Shown in pieces: positions 31,974 through 42,600 of a stretch of 64,000 bases of DNA (position 1 is the first letter of the stretch; each line of letters starts with the position of its first letter). The stretch is from Pyronema omphalodes (Eukaryota; Ascomycota; Pezizomycetes; Pezizales; Pyronemataceae), in assembly GCA_024516155.1 (NCBI GenBank), contig JAJJXM010000026.1:124001-188000 (forward strand). The letters run 5' to 3'. The translations under genes were made by a program, and so were the position numbers. The notes under the pieces are model-generated. The model saw nothing but the letters and a program-made list of their open reading frames with translations, did not search any database and was not told the origin of the DNA.

Positions 31974-34264
31974 TTACATACGGTCAACAGGAGTCAATCC
32001 GAGCAACTCCATTCCGTTGTGCAAAACAATTCTCGCCGACTCGTACAATGCCAAACGTGCGTCCCTAGTCTTCTGGTCCGCGCTCAAGACGTGAAGAACG
32101 CTGTAAGAGGAGGACAAAATGTGGGTCATCTGGAACAAGTAGGTGACGACGTTCGAAGGCTCAAGAGTCTTGAGAGCCTGCTCAACAACATCGGGGTACT
32201 GTGCAAGACATCTAACGAGCTTGGTAGCGTGAGCCTCAGTGAGGAGGGAAATGTCGGCCTTCTCGATCTCCTCGAGAGGAACTCCAGCCTTACGGAGGAT
32301 GGAGCAGACACGAGTGTGGGCGTACTGCAAGTAAGGACCAGTGTCACCCTCGAAGGAAGTCATGGCATCCAAGTTGAAATCGTAACCACGGATACTAGAT
32401 ACTTTTGTCAGCATGGGCGGGAACAAATACAGATGATGTTGCGGGATCCATACCGCTTGGCAGACATGTCCTTGACAATAACACTAGAGCGTCCAACAGT
32501 GTCGGCGACGAACTCCTTGTCCTCAACCTCAGCGTACTTGTCCGCATTGCTCTTCATGGCTCCATCCATACGCTCCTTGGCCTCCTGAAGAATATCGTCC
32601 AAGAAAACAACGTTACCACGACGGGTGGACATTCCAGAGACCATTCCGAAGTTGACGTGCTGGAGCCTGTCAGCCCACTCAAATCCAAGGAGCTGCAAGA
32701 TCTTGAAGAGCTGCTGCAAGTGAAGGTCCTGTTGGGAGGCAACAACGTAAATCATCTTGTCGAACTTGTACTTCTCGTAACGCTCCATAGCGGCACCAAT
32801 GTCACGAGTGAGGTACAAGGAAGTTCCGTCCTTCTTGCGGACAATAGCCTTTCCAAGCTTCTTGGAGGGGTCCTTGGGGTCGGGCTTGGAGGGGTCCTTA
32901 GGGTCAGGTCTGGCGTGCTTCGCGAAGTCGACGATGACGGCTCCCTCAGAGACCTCGGAGATACCCTTGGTCTTCATCATCTCAGAGGCAGTGTCCATGG
33001 ACTCCTTGGAAACCTGGGACTCTCCAGAGTAGACATCGTAGCTAATGTTAAGGCGGGCGTAGGTATCCCTGTACTTCTCAATGGAGAGCTCACGGAAACG
33101 CTTCCACAAAGCGAGCGCCTCCTCATCACCATCCTCCATCCGGGCAAAGAAAGCGCGGGCCTCGTCATCGGTAGGTCCGTTGTAGGTCTGTTTCTCTCCC
33201 TTCTCCTCAGCCTTCTTCTTCTCAATCTCCTTCTCCTCAGAAATAATGTTGTTGATCTTGACGTAGACATTGAACAAGTGGTGAATGGGGTCCTTGACAA
33301 GCTCCTCCTCGTTTCCGAAGCGCTTGAATCCAACAGACAAAATACCGAACTGCTTTCCCCAATCTCCAAGGTAGTTCATACGGATAGTGTCCCATCCACA
33401 AATCTCGTGAAGGTTGGCAACGAATCCTCCAATAATGGTGGAGCGCAAGTGTCCAGCGTGGAAGGGCTTGGCAATGTTGGGGGAAGAGAACTCGACAATA
33501 ACACGTCTTCCCTTTCCATCGTTGATGGGTCCATATCTCTCCTTATCCTTGAGAATAGAGGGGAGGACGATTTTGGTCAAGACATCGGTCTTGAAGAAGA
33601 AGCGAAGGGTGCTTCCGTCGACCTCGGGAGAAAGTGTGTAGTGGTTCTCGGGGTACTGCGCGCATTGCCGTTAGAATTTTCTAATACATAAAGACTGGGA
33701 AGCACCTACAGCAGCAGCCCACTGCTTTGCGAGCTCATTGTAGTTTCCTCCCTTCTTGCGAATGCTAACGATACTAGGGACAACGAGAATCAAGTCACCG
33801 TTCTCGAGAGCCTTAGTCCAGTTAAGGTTTTCGTAGACCTCCTTGGTGTCAAGGCCGGTAATAGGGGCGAGCTGATCAGCAATGAAGGATCTGTAGATGT
33901 CGATGGGGTTCAAGGTAGGGTTGGCATCGGGAAAGACGGGAAGAGGGTCGTTAATGCCAAGGGAGGAGAGGCGCTCGTTCAAAGAGTCGATTGAGGGGAT
34001 CTCGGGAAAGGGCTTGTAAACGTGCTGAGCGAGAGCGGCTTCGTCGGTGGTCGCCATGTTTACAAAGCGGTTATGTTTCTGACGTGTGGTTTTGGGTGAA
34101 AAAACGGGGTGAGCGCGAGCGGGTGGTGGTGAGGATGGAGGGGTAGCGCTGGTAGTGGGGTGGGGCTTGGAAGAGGCGGCGACCGCTGCGCTGAAACAGC
34201 GAAAATTTGTACGCAGCGACAACAGGCCTTTGCCCGTATGACTAATAGTAAGCAGACGATTCAT
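31974..34264 (-). CDS. Arginyl-tRNA synthetase, probably dual-targeted
   Basis: Three exons: 34264-33710, 33655-32454 and 32394-31974. Intron 1 has a GTAGGT donor, CTAAC branch and GCAG acceptor; intron 2 has GTATGG and CTAG. It charges tRNA-Arg. The class I signature is SSPNIAKPFHAGHLRSTIIG, with HAGH as the HIGH motif; VSGMSTRRGNVVFLDDIL stands at the degenerate KMSK site usual in ArgRS. The DALRM anticodon domain holds TGPYLQYAHTR and the protein ends in LGLTPVDRM, as ArgRS does. Two starts are possible. The ATG at 34264 gives 725 residues with a 69-residue leader lacking Asp/Glu and rich in Arg/Ser/Thr (MNRLLTISHTGKGLLSLRTN first), a typical mitochondrial presequence. The ATG at 34057 (MATTDEAALAQH) gives a 656-residue cytosolic form. 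The first ATG has a poor context (C at -3), the second a good one (A at -3, G at +4). Confidence 0.95.
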
Positions 34265-35284
34265 CCGCTTTAAGACTCAGGCGTAGTGAGCCTTAATTCC
34301 AAGAGTAGCTATTCTGTTACTTATTATCACTGTTGTTGCTACTATCGGGGTTGCAATACTCACCGGCGAGTTGATTGTCAGTGATTCAACGCGTGCAACG
34401 CGAGTGGCCGGGTAAGCGGGCATGTATTCATGGCGAGTGAAGGCCGATGATTCAAATGTTTACAGTATCAATAAACGACGCATAAAATAATTCTGTATCG
34501 GGTTTATTCCATGTAGATGGTATTTATACCCGGTCAAATTCAATTTCTTTTTAAAACCACGAATAATTATCAATTACATACAGAGCATGGTTATGCAGTG
34601 GTGAAGGCGGTTTTCCACCAGATAGGCCATCCTCTGCCCCCCGTCCATATATGGCAAGCAAATTGTGTACAACGATACGAAGCATACAGACCCATAGGTA
34701 CCCAGTGCCAGCGTATGTAGTCTTATGATATCGAAAGGCTTTTCTGTAGTTTTGAACCTCTAAATAATCGAGATGCAGTGACCACGCTAATGAGCTATAA
34801 GGCTGAAGAATCCCCGGGTACAAGGGTAAGTCCGGCGCTCTGTTGTATCATTGCGCCCGACTTTTGTCCCCTCACAACTGCAAATGCCAAGACAATCCAT
34901 ATATGTTTTGATGATTGTCGATAATGATAGCTGTCATAGCTCTTGATTCTTTAACCTTTCTCAGTAAATCATTGCAGTTATGGTCGTAGTGTTGCTATAT
35001 GTGAGTTGTATGGGGTGCGCCTGGTTCATGGCACCGGTTGAGTACATTACGTATTCCCATTCCTGCATCGCAGATTTGTATGTACAAAATACGGTACTTC
35101 TGGTTCCTCGACATTTCCAGCCATCCAAATCGCCTCCATGCACCCAATGTCTTTGGTAAGACATCATCCCCGTCTATTGTTGTAACCAAATAGATTTCGT
35201 AAAGTAAATAGAAAACATGCAAAGAACACCCATTCAAACCCAATTTTTGTAGCCATCCATTACTCATCCCGTAGCCCTCGTCCT
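34265..35284. other. Spacer between ArgRS and RPA43
   Basis: Holds the ArgRS promoter on the left and the RPA43 3' region on the right. No gene is seen; short frames here have no domains. Confidence 0.65.
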
Positions 35285-36031
35285 TTATTCCGGCAGCGTC
35301 GCACGCTCAATTTTTTCCGTATTCAGTAAAGATCCCTCCATCGCAAAAATGTGGCCTCCCGCTTTAAGCGTGTCCACCTCAAATCGCAGTAATCCCTCCA
35401 ACTTGTCTCCCTTGGCATCCACCCACTGACCAGTCTCCTCCGACTCCTCCTCGGCATCTTCGTTTTCGACAAATTTCCATTCCTTCGGGATCTTCGCCAA
35501 AGGAATAGATGCGTTCCATGTGTTGTCCACCAACAATCCGATATGCGATGCACTCTGAAGAGTAATCATTCCCTTCAAGATCATCTCCTTCCTTGGGCGC
35601 CATACAAGGAGATCAACGGTAGTCCAAACATATGCGTAAGGGGCCTCGGCCGTGATCTTTGCCGTCGTACTCTCAAAGCGGATGTTGCTGTAAGCGATAA
35701 TAATACCATTTACAGGTTCGTAGAACTGCATAAGCATAGGGTCGAGGTGGTGTTTCTCAATTCCAGTCTTTGGGTTGAGAGATTTCATATAGCTCGCGGC
35801 TTCATCATTCTCTGTGCTGATATTCTGGGGGAAAATCTTCTCGGCGTGGAAAGCATATTTGGGAGCGAGCGACAGATAGAAGGAGGTGGTGACGATGTGG
35901 TAGGGTTGGTTCTCGATTTTTGGCGCACGCTGAATCTCAATTCTGGCTTTTTTGGGTTGGGCATCGGGCATAGAATCGCGCTTTCGCTTGCGAGGCTTGT
36001 CGCCTTTCGTGGACTTGCGGGGCTCAGACAT
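35285..36031 (-). CDS. RPA43: RNA polymerase I subunit RPA43
   Basis: 248 residues, single exon. RPA43 pairs with RPA14 in the Pol I stalk and contacts the initiation factor Rrn3 in the nucleolus. The N-terminus is basic with probable nuclear signals (KSTKGDKPRKRKRD, QPKKARI). Then comes the SHS2/RPB7-N-like part (YHIVTTSFYLSLAPKYAF, LMQFYEPVNGIIIAYSNI), and the OB-fold with VDLLVWRPRKEMILKGMITL and the hallmark SASHIGLLVDNTWNASIP. An acidic loop (ENEDAEEESEET) and the final strand pair LRFEVDTLKAGGHIFAMEGS follow. The size fits the shorter filamentous-fungal forms. It is divergent from YAR1 with 275 bp between starts. Confidence 0.88.
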   Translation of the reverse strand: MSEPRKSTKGDKPRKRKRDSMPDAQPKKARIEIQRAPKIENQPYHIVTTSFYLSLAPKYAFHAEKIFPQNISTENDEAASYMKSLNPKTGIEKHHLDPMLMQFYEPVNGIIIAYSNIRFESTTAKITAEAPYAYVWTTVDLLVWRPRKEMILKGMITLQSASHIGLLVDNTWNASIPLAKIPKEWKFVENEDAEEESEETGQWVDAKGDKLEGLLRFEVDTLKAGGHIFAMEGSLLNTEKIERATLPE

Positions 36032-36306
36032 TGTGCTGTTTCGACTGTTTGTGAAGGAAGCTGTGGTGTTGCGCGATGCACAGCGAAACTACTGTGAATT
36101 CGTGAATTTTTTTGCAGCTAAGCGCTTTTGCGTTAACAGACATCGCGGTAAGCTCCGTATCATGTGATTCGATGCGTAGATATAGCGCCTTAGGTGCACC
36201 ACACCCCTCGTCGTGTTAGCTTAATGTCATGTGATCAGAGGGGCGGAAAGATGCGCCCCACCTCGACAAAAATTCATGAGTTCGAAGTTACGACAAGCAA
36301 CACAAA
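36032..36306. promoter_or_regulatory. Shared divergent promoter RPA43/YAR1
   Basis: 275 bp separate the two ATGs. TCATGTGAT occurs twice in the same orientation (36160-36168 and 36227-36235), and an A/T run GAATTTTTTTGC lies near 36107. I cannot show which motif acts on which gene. Confidence 0.6.
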
Positions 36307-36987
36307 ATGACTACGACCTACACCCCCGCCACTCTTTCCGAGGAGCAGATCGATGACCTTCTCTACTTTGCGCGCGCTGGCGAGACCGATGAATTTTTGA
36401 GTACTCTTGAGGAGATAAAAACCGCTACCAAGAGCACTGGAATCGAGATCTTGCTTGCTGCCCGCGATGAGCACTCTTTGAACAATGTCTTGCACATGGC
36501 TGCTGCGAACGGCCACTTGGGTATTTCTACATTCTTCCTTCTTTTGAAATCTTGAACTAGAAGCTAATACAAAGCTACAGAGCTTTCCAAGAAGATTCTT
36601 TCAATCCTCCCTGCGCCCACCACCCCCGATGCTGTTCCTTTCGAGCTCGTCTCCCAGAAAAACTCCGGCGGAAACACCCCTTTGCACTGGGCAGCGCTTA
36701 ACGGACACCTTGAGGTGGTCAAGATTTTGGTCATGGCTGCGAACGCTGATCCTACTATTACCAACAACGTCGGACATGATGCGGTTTACGAGGCACAGTT
36801 GAACGACAAGAACGATGTTGTAGATTGGTTATTGAAGCACTGTGACGGTTTAGAGGAGGTTGTCGCTGGTGATCTCGGAGAGGTTGACGGAGCCGGGGCA
36901 TCCGGAGACGCCGAGGAGGAGGTTGAGACGATTGACATGGAGGACGAGGAGGCCGCGAGGGAGAAGTTGAAGCAGTTGGCTGTTTAG
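36307..36987 (+). CDS. YAR1: Ankyrin protein YAR1 (Rps3 chaperone)
   Basis: Two exons, 36307-36520 and 36581-36987 (206 residues). The intron is phase 1, with donor GTATTT, CTAAT branch and CTACAG acceptor. In yeast Yar1 binds ribosomal protein uS3 (Rps3), keeps it soluble and escorts it to the nucleus. Two ankyrin repeats are seen: NNVLHMAAANGHLELSKKIL, crossing the intron, and GNTPLHWAALNGHLEVVKIL. The C-terminus is acidic (GDAEEEVETIDMEDEEAARE) and ends in KLKQLAV, as in Yar1. The length nearly equals yeast Yar1 (200). The divergent neighbour RPA43 supports a role in ribosome synthesis. Other small two-ankyrin proteins exist, so the name rests on overall layout. Confidence 0.83.
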
Positions 36988-37868
36988 AGGGCGGGGGTTT
37001 TATTTTACTTTGGGAAAAAAATGGGCGTTTTTGAATGTATTTTCATTAGATATTGGATTGGTTTCTTGTGCAATTTGTTCGGGTAGAGTGGATTAGGTTT
37101 CTTATACGGCATACTGAACAGTAATGGTCAGATGGTTGATCTCATTTTCTCCCTAATTTCCAGTAGTACCGATACGAGATTCCTTTTGCACGGTGTTTAT
37201 GGTAGAATGAAAGAAGAATCTGACTCCTTGTCCCATTTTGTGACATAATACACGTTGAGTCAGTGCAATAAAACGTATAAACACAATACCGGCTACTGAG
37301 ATTTTATGAGTGCGGGGCGACTTGTTCTCAATGTGATTTTCCAGCCATCATAGGTAATCACTCACAACACTTCGACCCGCGGAATCTTCCATGTCCAATC
37401 TCAATTCACTTTCCAAGAAACCCCAGCATGAATCGCTACTCAAACTCTATGGAACCCCATGGATGATAGAATGCCAATCCTATCCTATCCCCATGCCCCA
37501 TTTTATCCATTGAATAACAAACTACTAAGTACCAACCATTCAAGAGATCACAGACTTGCCATTGAGTCTCAACATAACCTCAAGAAAAATAACAATAGAA
37601 TACTCTTACTGTATTTCATAATTTCAGATTCAATGGAGAAACCCATATTCCCCGAGCATCAAGCTTCGTTCTATTCAGCAGAGGAATCCCTCAGCGGCCA
37701 AACTGCCATTCACAATGGGCAGAAATCCCGAAGGAATCCCTATAAAACGTCCCGCATCCGCTTCTTAATTCCTCATCAGAATTCCGCAGCTCACTCCTCT
37801 GATAACCGCGGTCCAGCCACCGCAACAAGATCAATTGGACCGGAAAACAATCAATAACCAACACCGCA
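36988..37868. other. Spacer, no gene seen
   Basis: 3' region of YAR1 and promoter of the next gene. An open frame at 37459-37857 lacks features. Confidence 0.65.
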
Positions 37869-38912
37869 ATGGCAAAGGCTTCCAGTTTCAACAAACTTGC
37901 CGAGGTTAACCAAGGTTACGTTTATGACCCTTGGTACGATTCCGAGCAGGAGGAAGCTCAGTTTCCGTCAGATGATGAATCAACTTCTCCGGGGTATCAT
38001 ACTCCCGATGATTCTGAGCCCGGGGAACCCGGGGAACCCGGGGAGCCCGGAGAGTCCAAGGAGCCCAAAGAGTCCAAGGAGTCCAAAGAGTCCGGAACCC
38101 CCAATGCCTCCGAAAATCTCAACTCCACTTCCAACGCCGAGACTCAGGAACTCTCTAACCCCATCAACACCCACCTCACCTCCAGCCACAACACCACTTC
38201 CCCTCCCATCAATGAACCCACCCCCGAGGCAGACCATGTATCACCACCACCCAGTCCCACCACCAGTCCCGCCACCCCAAACCCCTACCACTACCACTAC
38301 AACGACAGCATCCCCTCCACTCTAGCCAGCACCCCCTTCGCCACAAGTACCTTCCCAACCCCCAGCACCTCTCCTGAACCAGACCCATGGTTCCATTACC
38401 CCCTTCTCTCTATGCCCGGTCTGTATTATAGCTACCCGCTCTTTCCCTCGGAACAAGACCATCCCGACCCTACCCCTACACCGGTATCTGCACCTGCATC
38501 GGAATATGAAGGGTCTGAAGAACCTGAAGATCCTGAAGAACCTGAGGATCCTGAGAATCCTGAGGATCCTGAGGATTCTGAGGATTCTGAGGAGGCTATG
38601 GCTGCGGAACTGGATTTTATGGTGCAGCTTGGGAATAGGTTGAGGGGCATTGGGGTGGGGTCGGATGATGAGGGGAGTACGGATGATGCATCGGAGGGGT
38701 ATGAGGATGGGAATGATGCAGATGATGAGGAGGATATGGAGGATGGAAGTGTAGGGTTTTGGAGCGAGGTTGGCGAGTGGGAGGATGAGGAGGAGGAGGG
38801 CATGAAGGAGGTGGAGTATGCGGAGGAGGATGATGAAGAGGCGGATTTTGCGGGGGATGAATGGGAGAGTGGGGATGGTCAGGAGGTGGATAGTGAGTGG
38901 GCGGAGGAGTGA
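37869..38912 (+). CDS. Acidic low-complexity orphan
   Basis: 347 residues, not recognised. After a short N-terminus (MAKASSFNKLAEVNQGYVYD) come runs of GEPGEPGEP and KESKESKES (about 48-75), a Thr/Pro/Ser/Asn-rich part with Tyr-His runs (PYHYHYNDS), a Pro-rich stretch with WFHYPLLSMPGLYYSYPLFP, an EEPEDPEEPEDPE array (about 215-240), then a segment that could be helical (AAELDFMVQLGNRLRGIGVG) and a very acidic C-terminus. No signal peptide or membrane helix. The style resembles the acidic gene at 29143, but I see no shared alignable sequence. Codon-like periodic variation in the repeats supports coding. Confidence 0.55.
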   Translation: MAKASSFNKLAEVNQGYVYDPWYDSEQEEAQFPSDDESTSPGYHTPDDSEPGEPGEPGEPGESKEPKESKESKESGTPNASENLNSTSNAETQELSNPINTHLTSSHNTTSPPINEPTPEADHVSPPPSPTTSPATPNPYHYHYNDSIPSTLASTPFATSTFPTPSTSPEPDPWFHYPLLSMPGLYYSYPLFPSEQDHPDPTPTPVSAPASEYEGSEEPEDPEEPEDPENPEDPEDSEDSEEAMAAELDFMVQLGNRLRGIGVGSDDEGSTDDASEGYEDGNDADDEEDMEDGSVGFWSEVGEWEDEEEEGMKEVEYAEEDDEEADFAGDEWESGDGQEVDSEWAEE

Positions 38913-39601
38913 TGCAGTGAAGATTATGAGGTTGTTTTAGGGGGGTTATTTCTGGTGGGGTTTGCATTGGGATGATATGGGATGGTGATTTCATTGGGGG
39001 TTTTTTTGTTTCTTTTCAGGGATTCAGCTCTTCTTCAGCATGGTGTTTATTGTTTGGTTTGTTTTTGTTTTTAGCATAGCGTAGTGGGAAATCGAACTTT
39101 TTTTTTGACAACCTTTATTATTTTTTCTCGTTTGTTATACACAGTAACTTACTTGAGTGATACAGCATGACCCTTGTTAAGTCGCCAGTGTTACGACTTT
39201 TCCACCGATATATTTCTCGAACTAATCCTAAAAACTGCATAATACAAGCCTTTTTGCTTTTACAGTTTGTATTAATATCAATACCTAGCTCAACGTAAGT
39301 AATCGTTGCTCCTTGGCTACCAACCTCAGCGCACGGTTCCAGCTCAACAACACCGAGTGATAACCATGATACTAATTTATTTTCAACCCCCCGAAGGTCA
39401 TCCTAGGACTTAAACCCCCATAGGCCCTCAACATTGTGCAAGAAAACCATTACGACCCCCCCCCCCCCCCCCCGCGTCTTCCCCTCACACCTACATAAAC
39501 TTTCTCTTCCCGCTCTTCCCGCTCTTCCCCGCTTCACATTCTTCCCACACCCATTCATCACACCATCACCATCAACATCAACCGCCATAAGGAATCCAAA
39601 A
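38913..39601. other. Spacer upstream of methyltransferase gene
   Basis: No gene. T-rich near 39000-39120; an 18-base C run at 39456-39473 lies 128 bp before the next ATG, followed by repeated CTCTTCCCG and CACCATCA units, likely leader sequence. Confidence 0.7.
39456..39473. repeat. Poly-C run, 18 bp
   Basis: C run in the probable promoter or 5' leader of the m6A methyltransferase gene. Confidence 0.9.
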
Positions 39602-42600
39602 ATGGGGGGACCTGGTACGGTCAGAAAATGGCTTGCTTGTCACGTAGGAGAGCAGACCTATCATCCCAACCTGATCCACCCGTCACCACCAGAGTCAGAA
39701 TCAGGCGTCCCTCCTATCGATCCCGACACCTTGTCTCCCGAAGAAACTGTAAATCCCTACGTTGCTTGGGTTCGGTAAGTCATTATCCATCCAATAGACC
39801 TCGATCTTTACTAAATTAACCGTGTTTTTGTTTTCTAGACGAGAATCCGCTGCATCTTTCGAGGTGCTTGGAGAGACTGAATATAATTACAACCCCTCAT
39901 ACGCGCACGAGATGATGGACGGTATTGATCCAGCTTATTTCCCTCCCGAGCAATATGGCGACGGTATTCAATATGCCGAGAGCTCTGGAGGTCCATCTAA
40001 TTTGACGGAACTTATCTACGGCGCTCCTGGAGATATTAGTATTGACGACATCCTGACCCAGGAGGAATTTACTCAGGACGACGATTGCGAGCAACAATAC
40101 TCTGCTTCTATCTACGCTGGTTCTCAAGGCAACTTCGAAGACGATTACCACGGACCGCGTCCTAGCCTTCTTTTCAGGGCTGATAATGTCCCTCAGAACG
40201 CTCTCTCAGGGGTCGAGAAGGTTTCATCCGGTCACCTTGCCAAAGACCCCGAGCAAGATGCCGAGAATGAGGATTTGCTTATCCTTCCCGTCAAGGCCCG
40301 TCTTGAGTATCCGACTCGTCCCTCAACTCCCGAGTTAGCTTCTCGTGGGCGTCCGGATCCCAAGCGGATTGTTACCTTCCCCAATGGCGTAACCTACACC
40401 GGCTTCCAAATCGACCGGTTTGTACTTGCGCAATTCCTTCGAGAAAACGACCTTGATGATGCGTTCAACCAGGTCTGTAAATGGATCGACCATGAGCGTT
40501 GTGCAAGAAATAATGGAACGGGAGAACAATGCAAGGAAATGATCCATTTCCAGCGTAGGTTTAATGCGGTTACTGATATTAAGCTGGGTGATTGCTCGTA
40601 CCTTGGGTCTTGTTACAATAAGGATACTTGCCCTTATGTTCATTATGATATGATCCCGGCGAAGAAACCCTTGACGATGGCGGAGAAGGCTTTGATGGGG
40701 AATATCCCCGAGGCGAGTCGTGAGTTGCTCAAGACCGTCGGAGAGGGAGATGAACTACGTGGGATGAAGAGATGTAAAGCTGGGGTTTGGATTGGATGCA
40801 TCGTAAGTGATTCATTCCGAGTCTGGTGAGATGGAAAGATAACTAATAGAATAACAGTCCCCTTTGCAATGGATTAACATTGATGTTACCGTTCTTCCAA
40901 TGGATGTTCTCGGCGGAGATTATGGAGCTATCATGATGGACCGTGAGATGATGCTATGATTTCTTTGATTTGAATTAGTACTGACAATGAAATAGCTCCT
41001 TGGCCGATTCACATGCGCCTTCCGTACCGACAGATGTCAGACGAAGACATTCTGAACCTCGAAATTGAGAAACTTTCCAAAAACGGTGTTATCTTCCTCT
41101 GGGTTACCTCCCGCGTGTATTCCATTGGAGTCAAGTGTCTTGAGAAATGGGGGTACGCATTCTTTTCTTCATTATCGCTCGTCACTTTAACTAACTATTT
41201 CTCAACCAGCTACAAGCACACCGATTCGATTCTCTGGGTGAAGACAAACCAACTAGGAGGAACAATTGCAACCGGTCGTACGGGACATTGGCTTAATCAT
41301 ATGCAGGAGACCTGTCTTGTTGGAATCAAGGGAAAGCCAACTCTTCTAGCAGGAAACGCTGGAAACGTGTTGGTTGAGAAAGTCCGAGAGACATCTCGTA
41401 AACCTGAGGGCGTGAGTACTCCTTACCTACCCGCATGGACTAAGCTAACCGTTCTCTAATATCTCAGATCTACGAAATTATCGAAGCTTTGGTTGGTCCC
41501 TACTGTCCCAAAGTTGAAATCTTCGGTCGTCAGCATAATATCCGTCATGGATGGTTGAGTGAGTTCCCATGATTTGTAGCTCATGTGACTTGAAGACTAA
41601 CCAGTTCCTAATAGCAATTGGCAATCAACTCCCGTCCACCTATGTCCACGATATCGGGATCTACAATCGTCTTCTAGAGTTTACGAGAACATGCCGCGTT
41701 AGAAAGATTCGTCTCAACCCACCTATCTTTTTCCAGCCATCGGAGCCAGATAGAGATGAGTATGCCAGACAGTATTATATTCAGCGTCAAATGGAGGCTT
41801 TGATGCCGACAGATTTGGAAGAATGTCGCAAGGTTGCTAACGAGGCATTTGCGGAAGCCGATGGGGACACTGTTAATGTTTCCACTTTTACAAAGGAGCA
41901 GAAGAAATCAATGGAGAAGGCCAAAGAGGCTTTGGCTAAGTTTCTTGTGGAGAGCCGTATCTTCTTTCCACCTGAAGAATGGAAGACACAAACTCCTCCA
42001 TCTATTCCTCAGCTAGAAATGGATGAAGGATCTTTCTCACGGCCTGGGAGTCGCAGTCATATTCCAGCTCTCTTGGCTCCAGTGCAGCCAGTCGTTCAAC
42101 CAGCAGTTCAGCCAGCGGTTAACCCGGCTGGAGTTCCATCTACGGTTCCACCACAAACACCGCCGACTGATAACACCTCCACCAACAATCGGGCTAAACG
42201 TCGTCAGGCAAACAGGGAAAAGAAAAAAGCAGAGAAAAAGAAAGTTGTTTCCAAACAATCCCCGACTCGGGTTCCTGACTCCACCTCTATCGACGCACCC
42301 AAAATGCCCTCTCCAGACCAAAATATTCCTGATTCGCAAACGACCCCCGAAAACGCTCAAGGAGCAGCCGCCTTCAACCCACAGGCGAATACATACTTGC
42401 CCCCTGGCTCCAATGGAAACCAACCTGGTTTCCAGCTTCAGCAACCTCGTGCTAGGAACAACGGAGTAAATGCTCGCCAACCTATGCAAGTACACCAGTG
42501 GACTCCAGCCGGTGAAGCGATTGGACCTGGGGCACCCTTGGCTGCTCGTGCTAATATTCCTAGAACTTACACCACTCCGTCTGGTTTGGAGATTACGCGG

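Noticed and set aside
32405..33691. 428-codon plus-strand frame
   Set aside because: Lies opposite the arginyl-tRNA synthetase exon 2, whose motifs are unmistakable; it is an antisense shadow.
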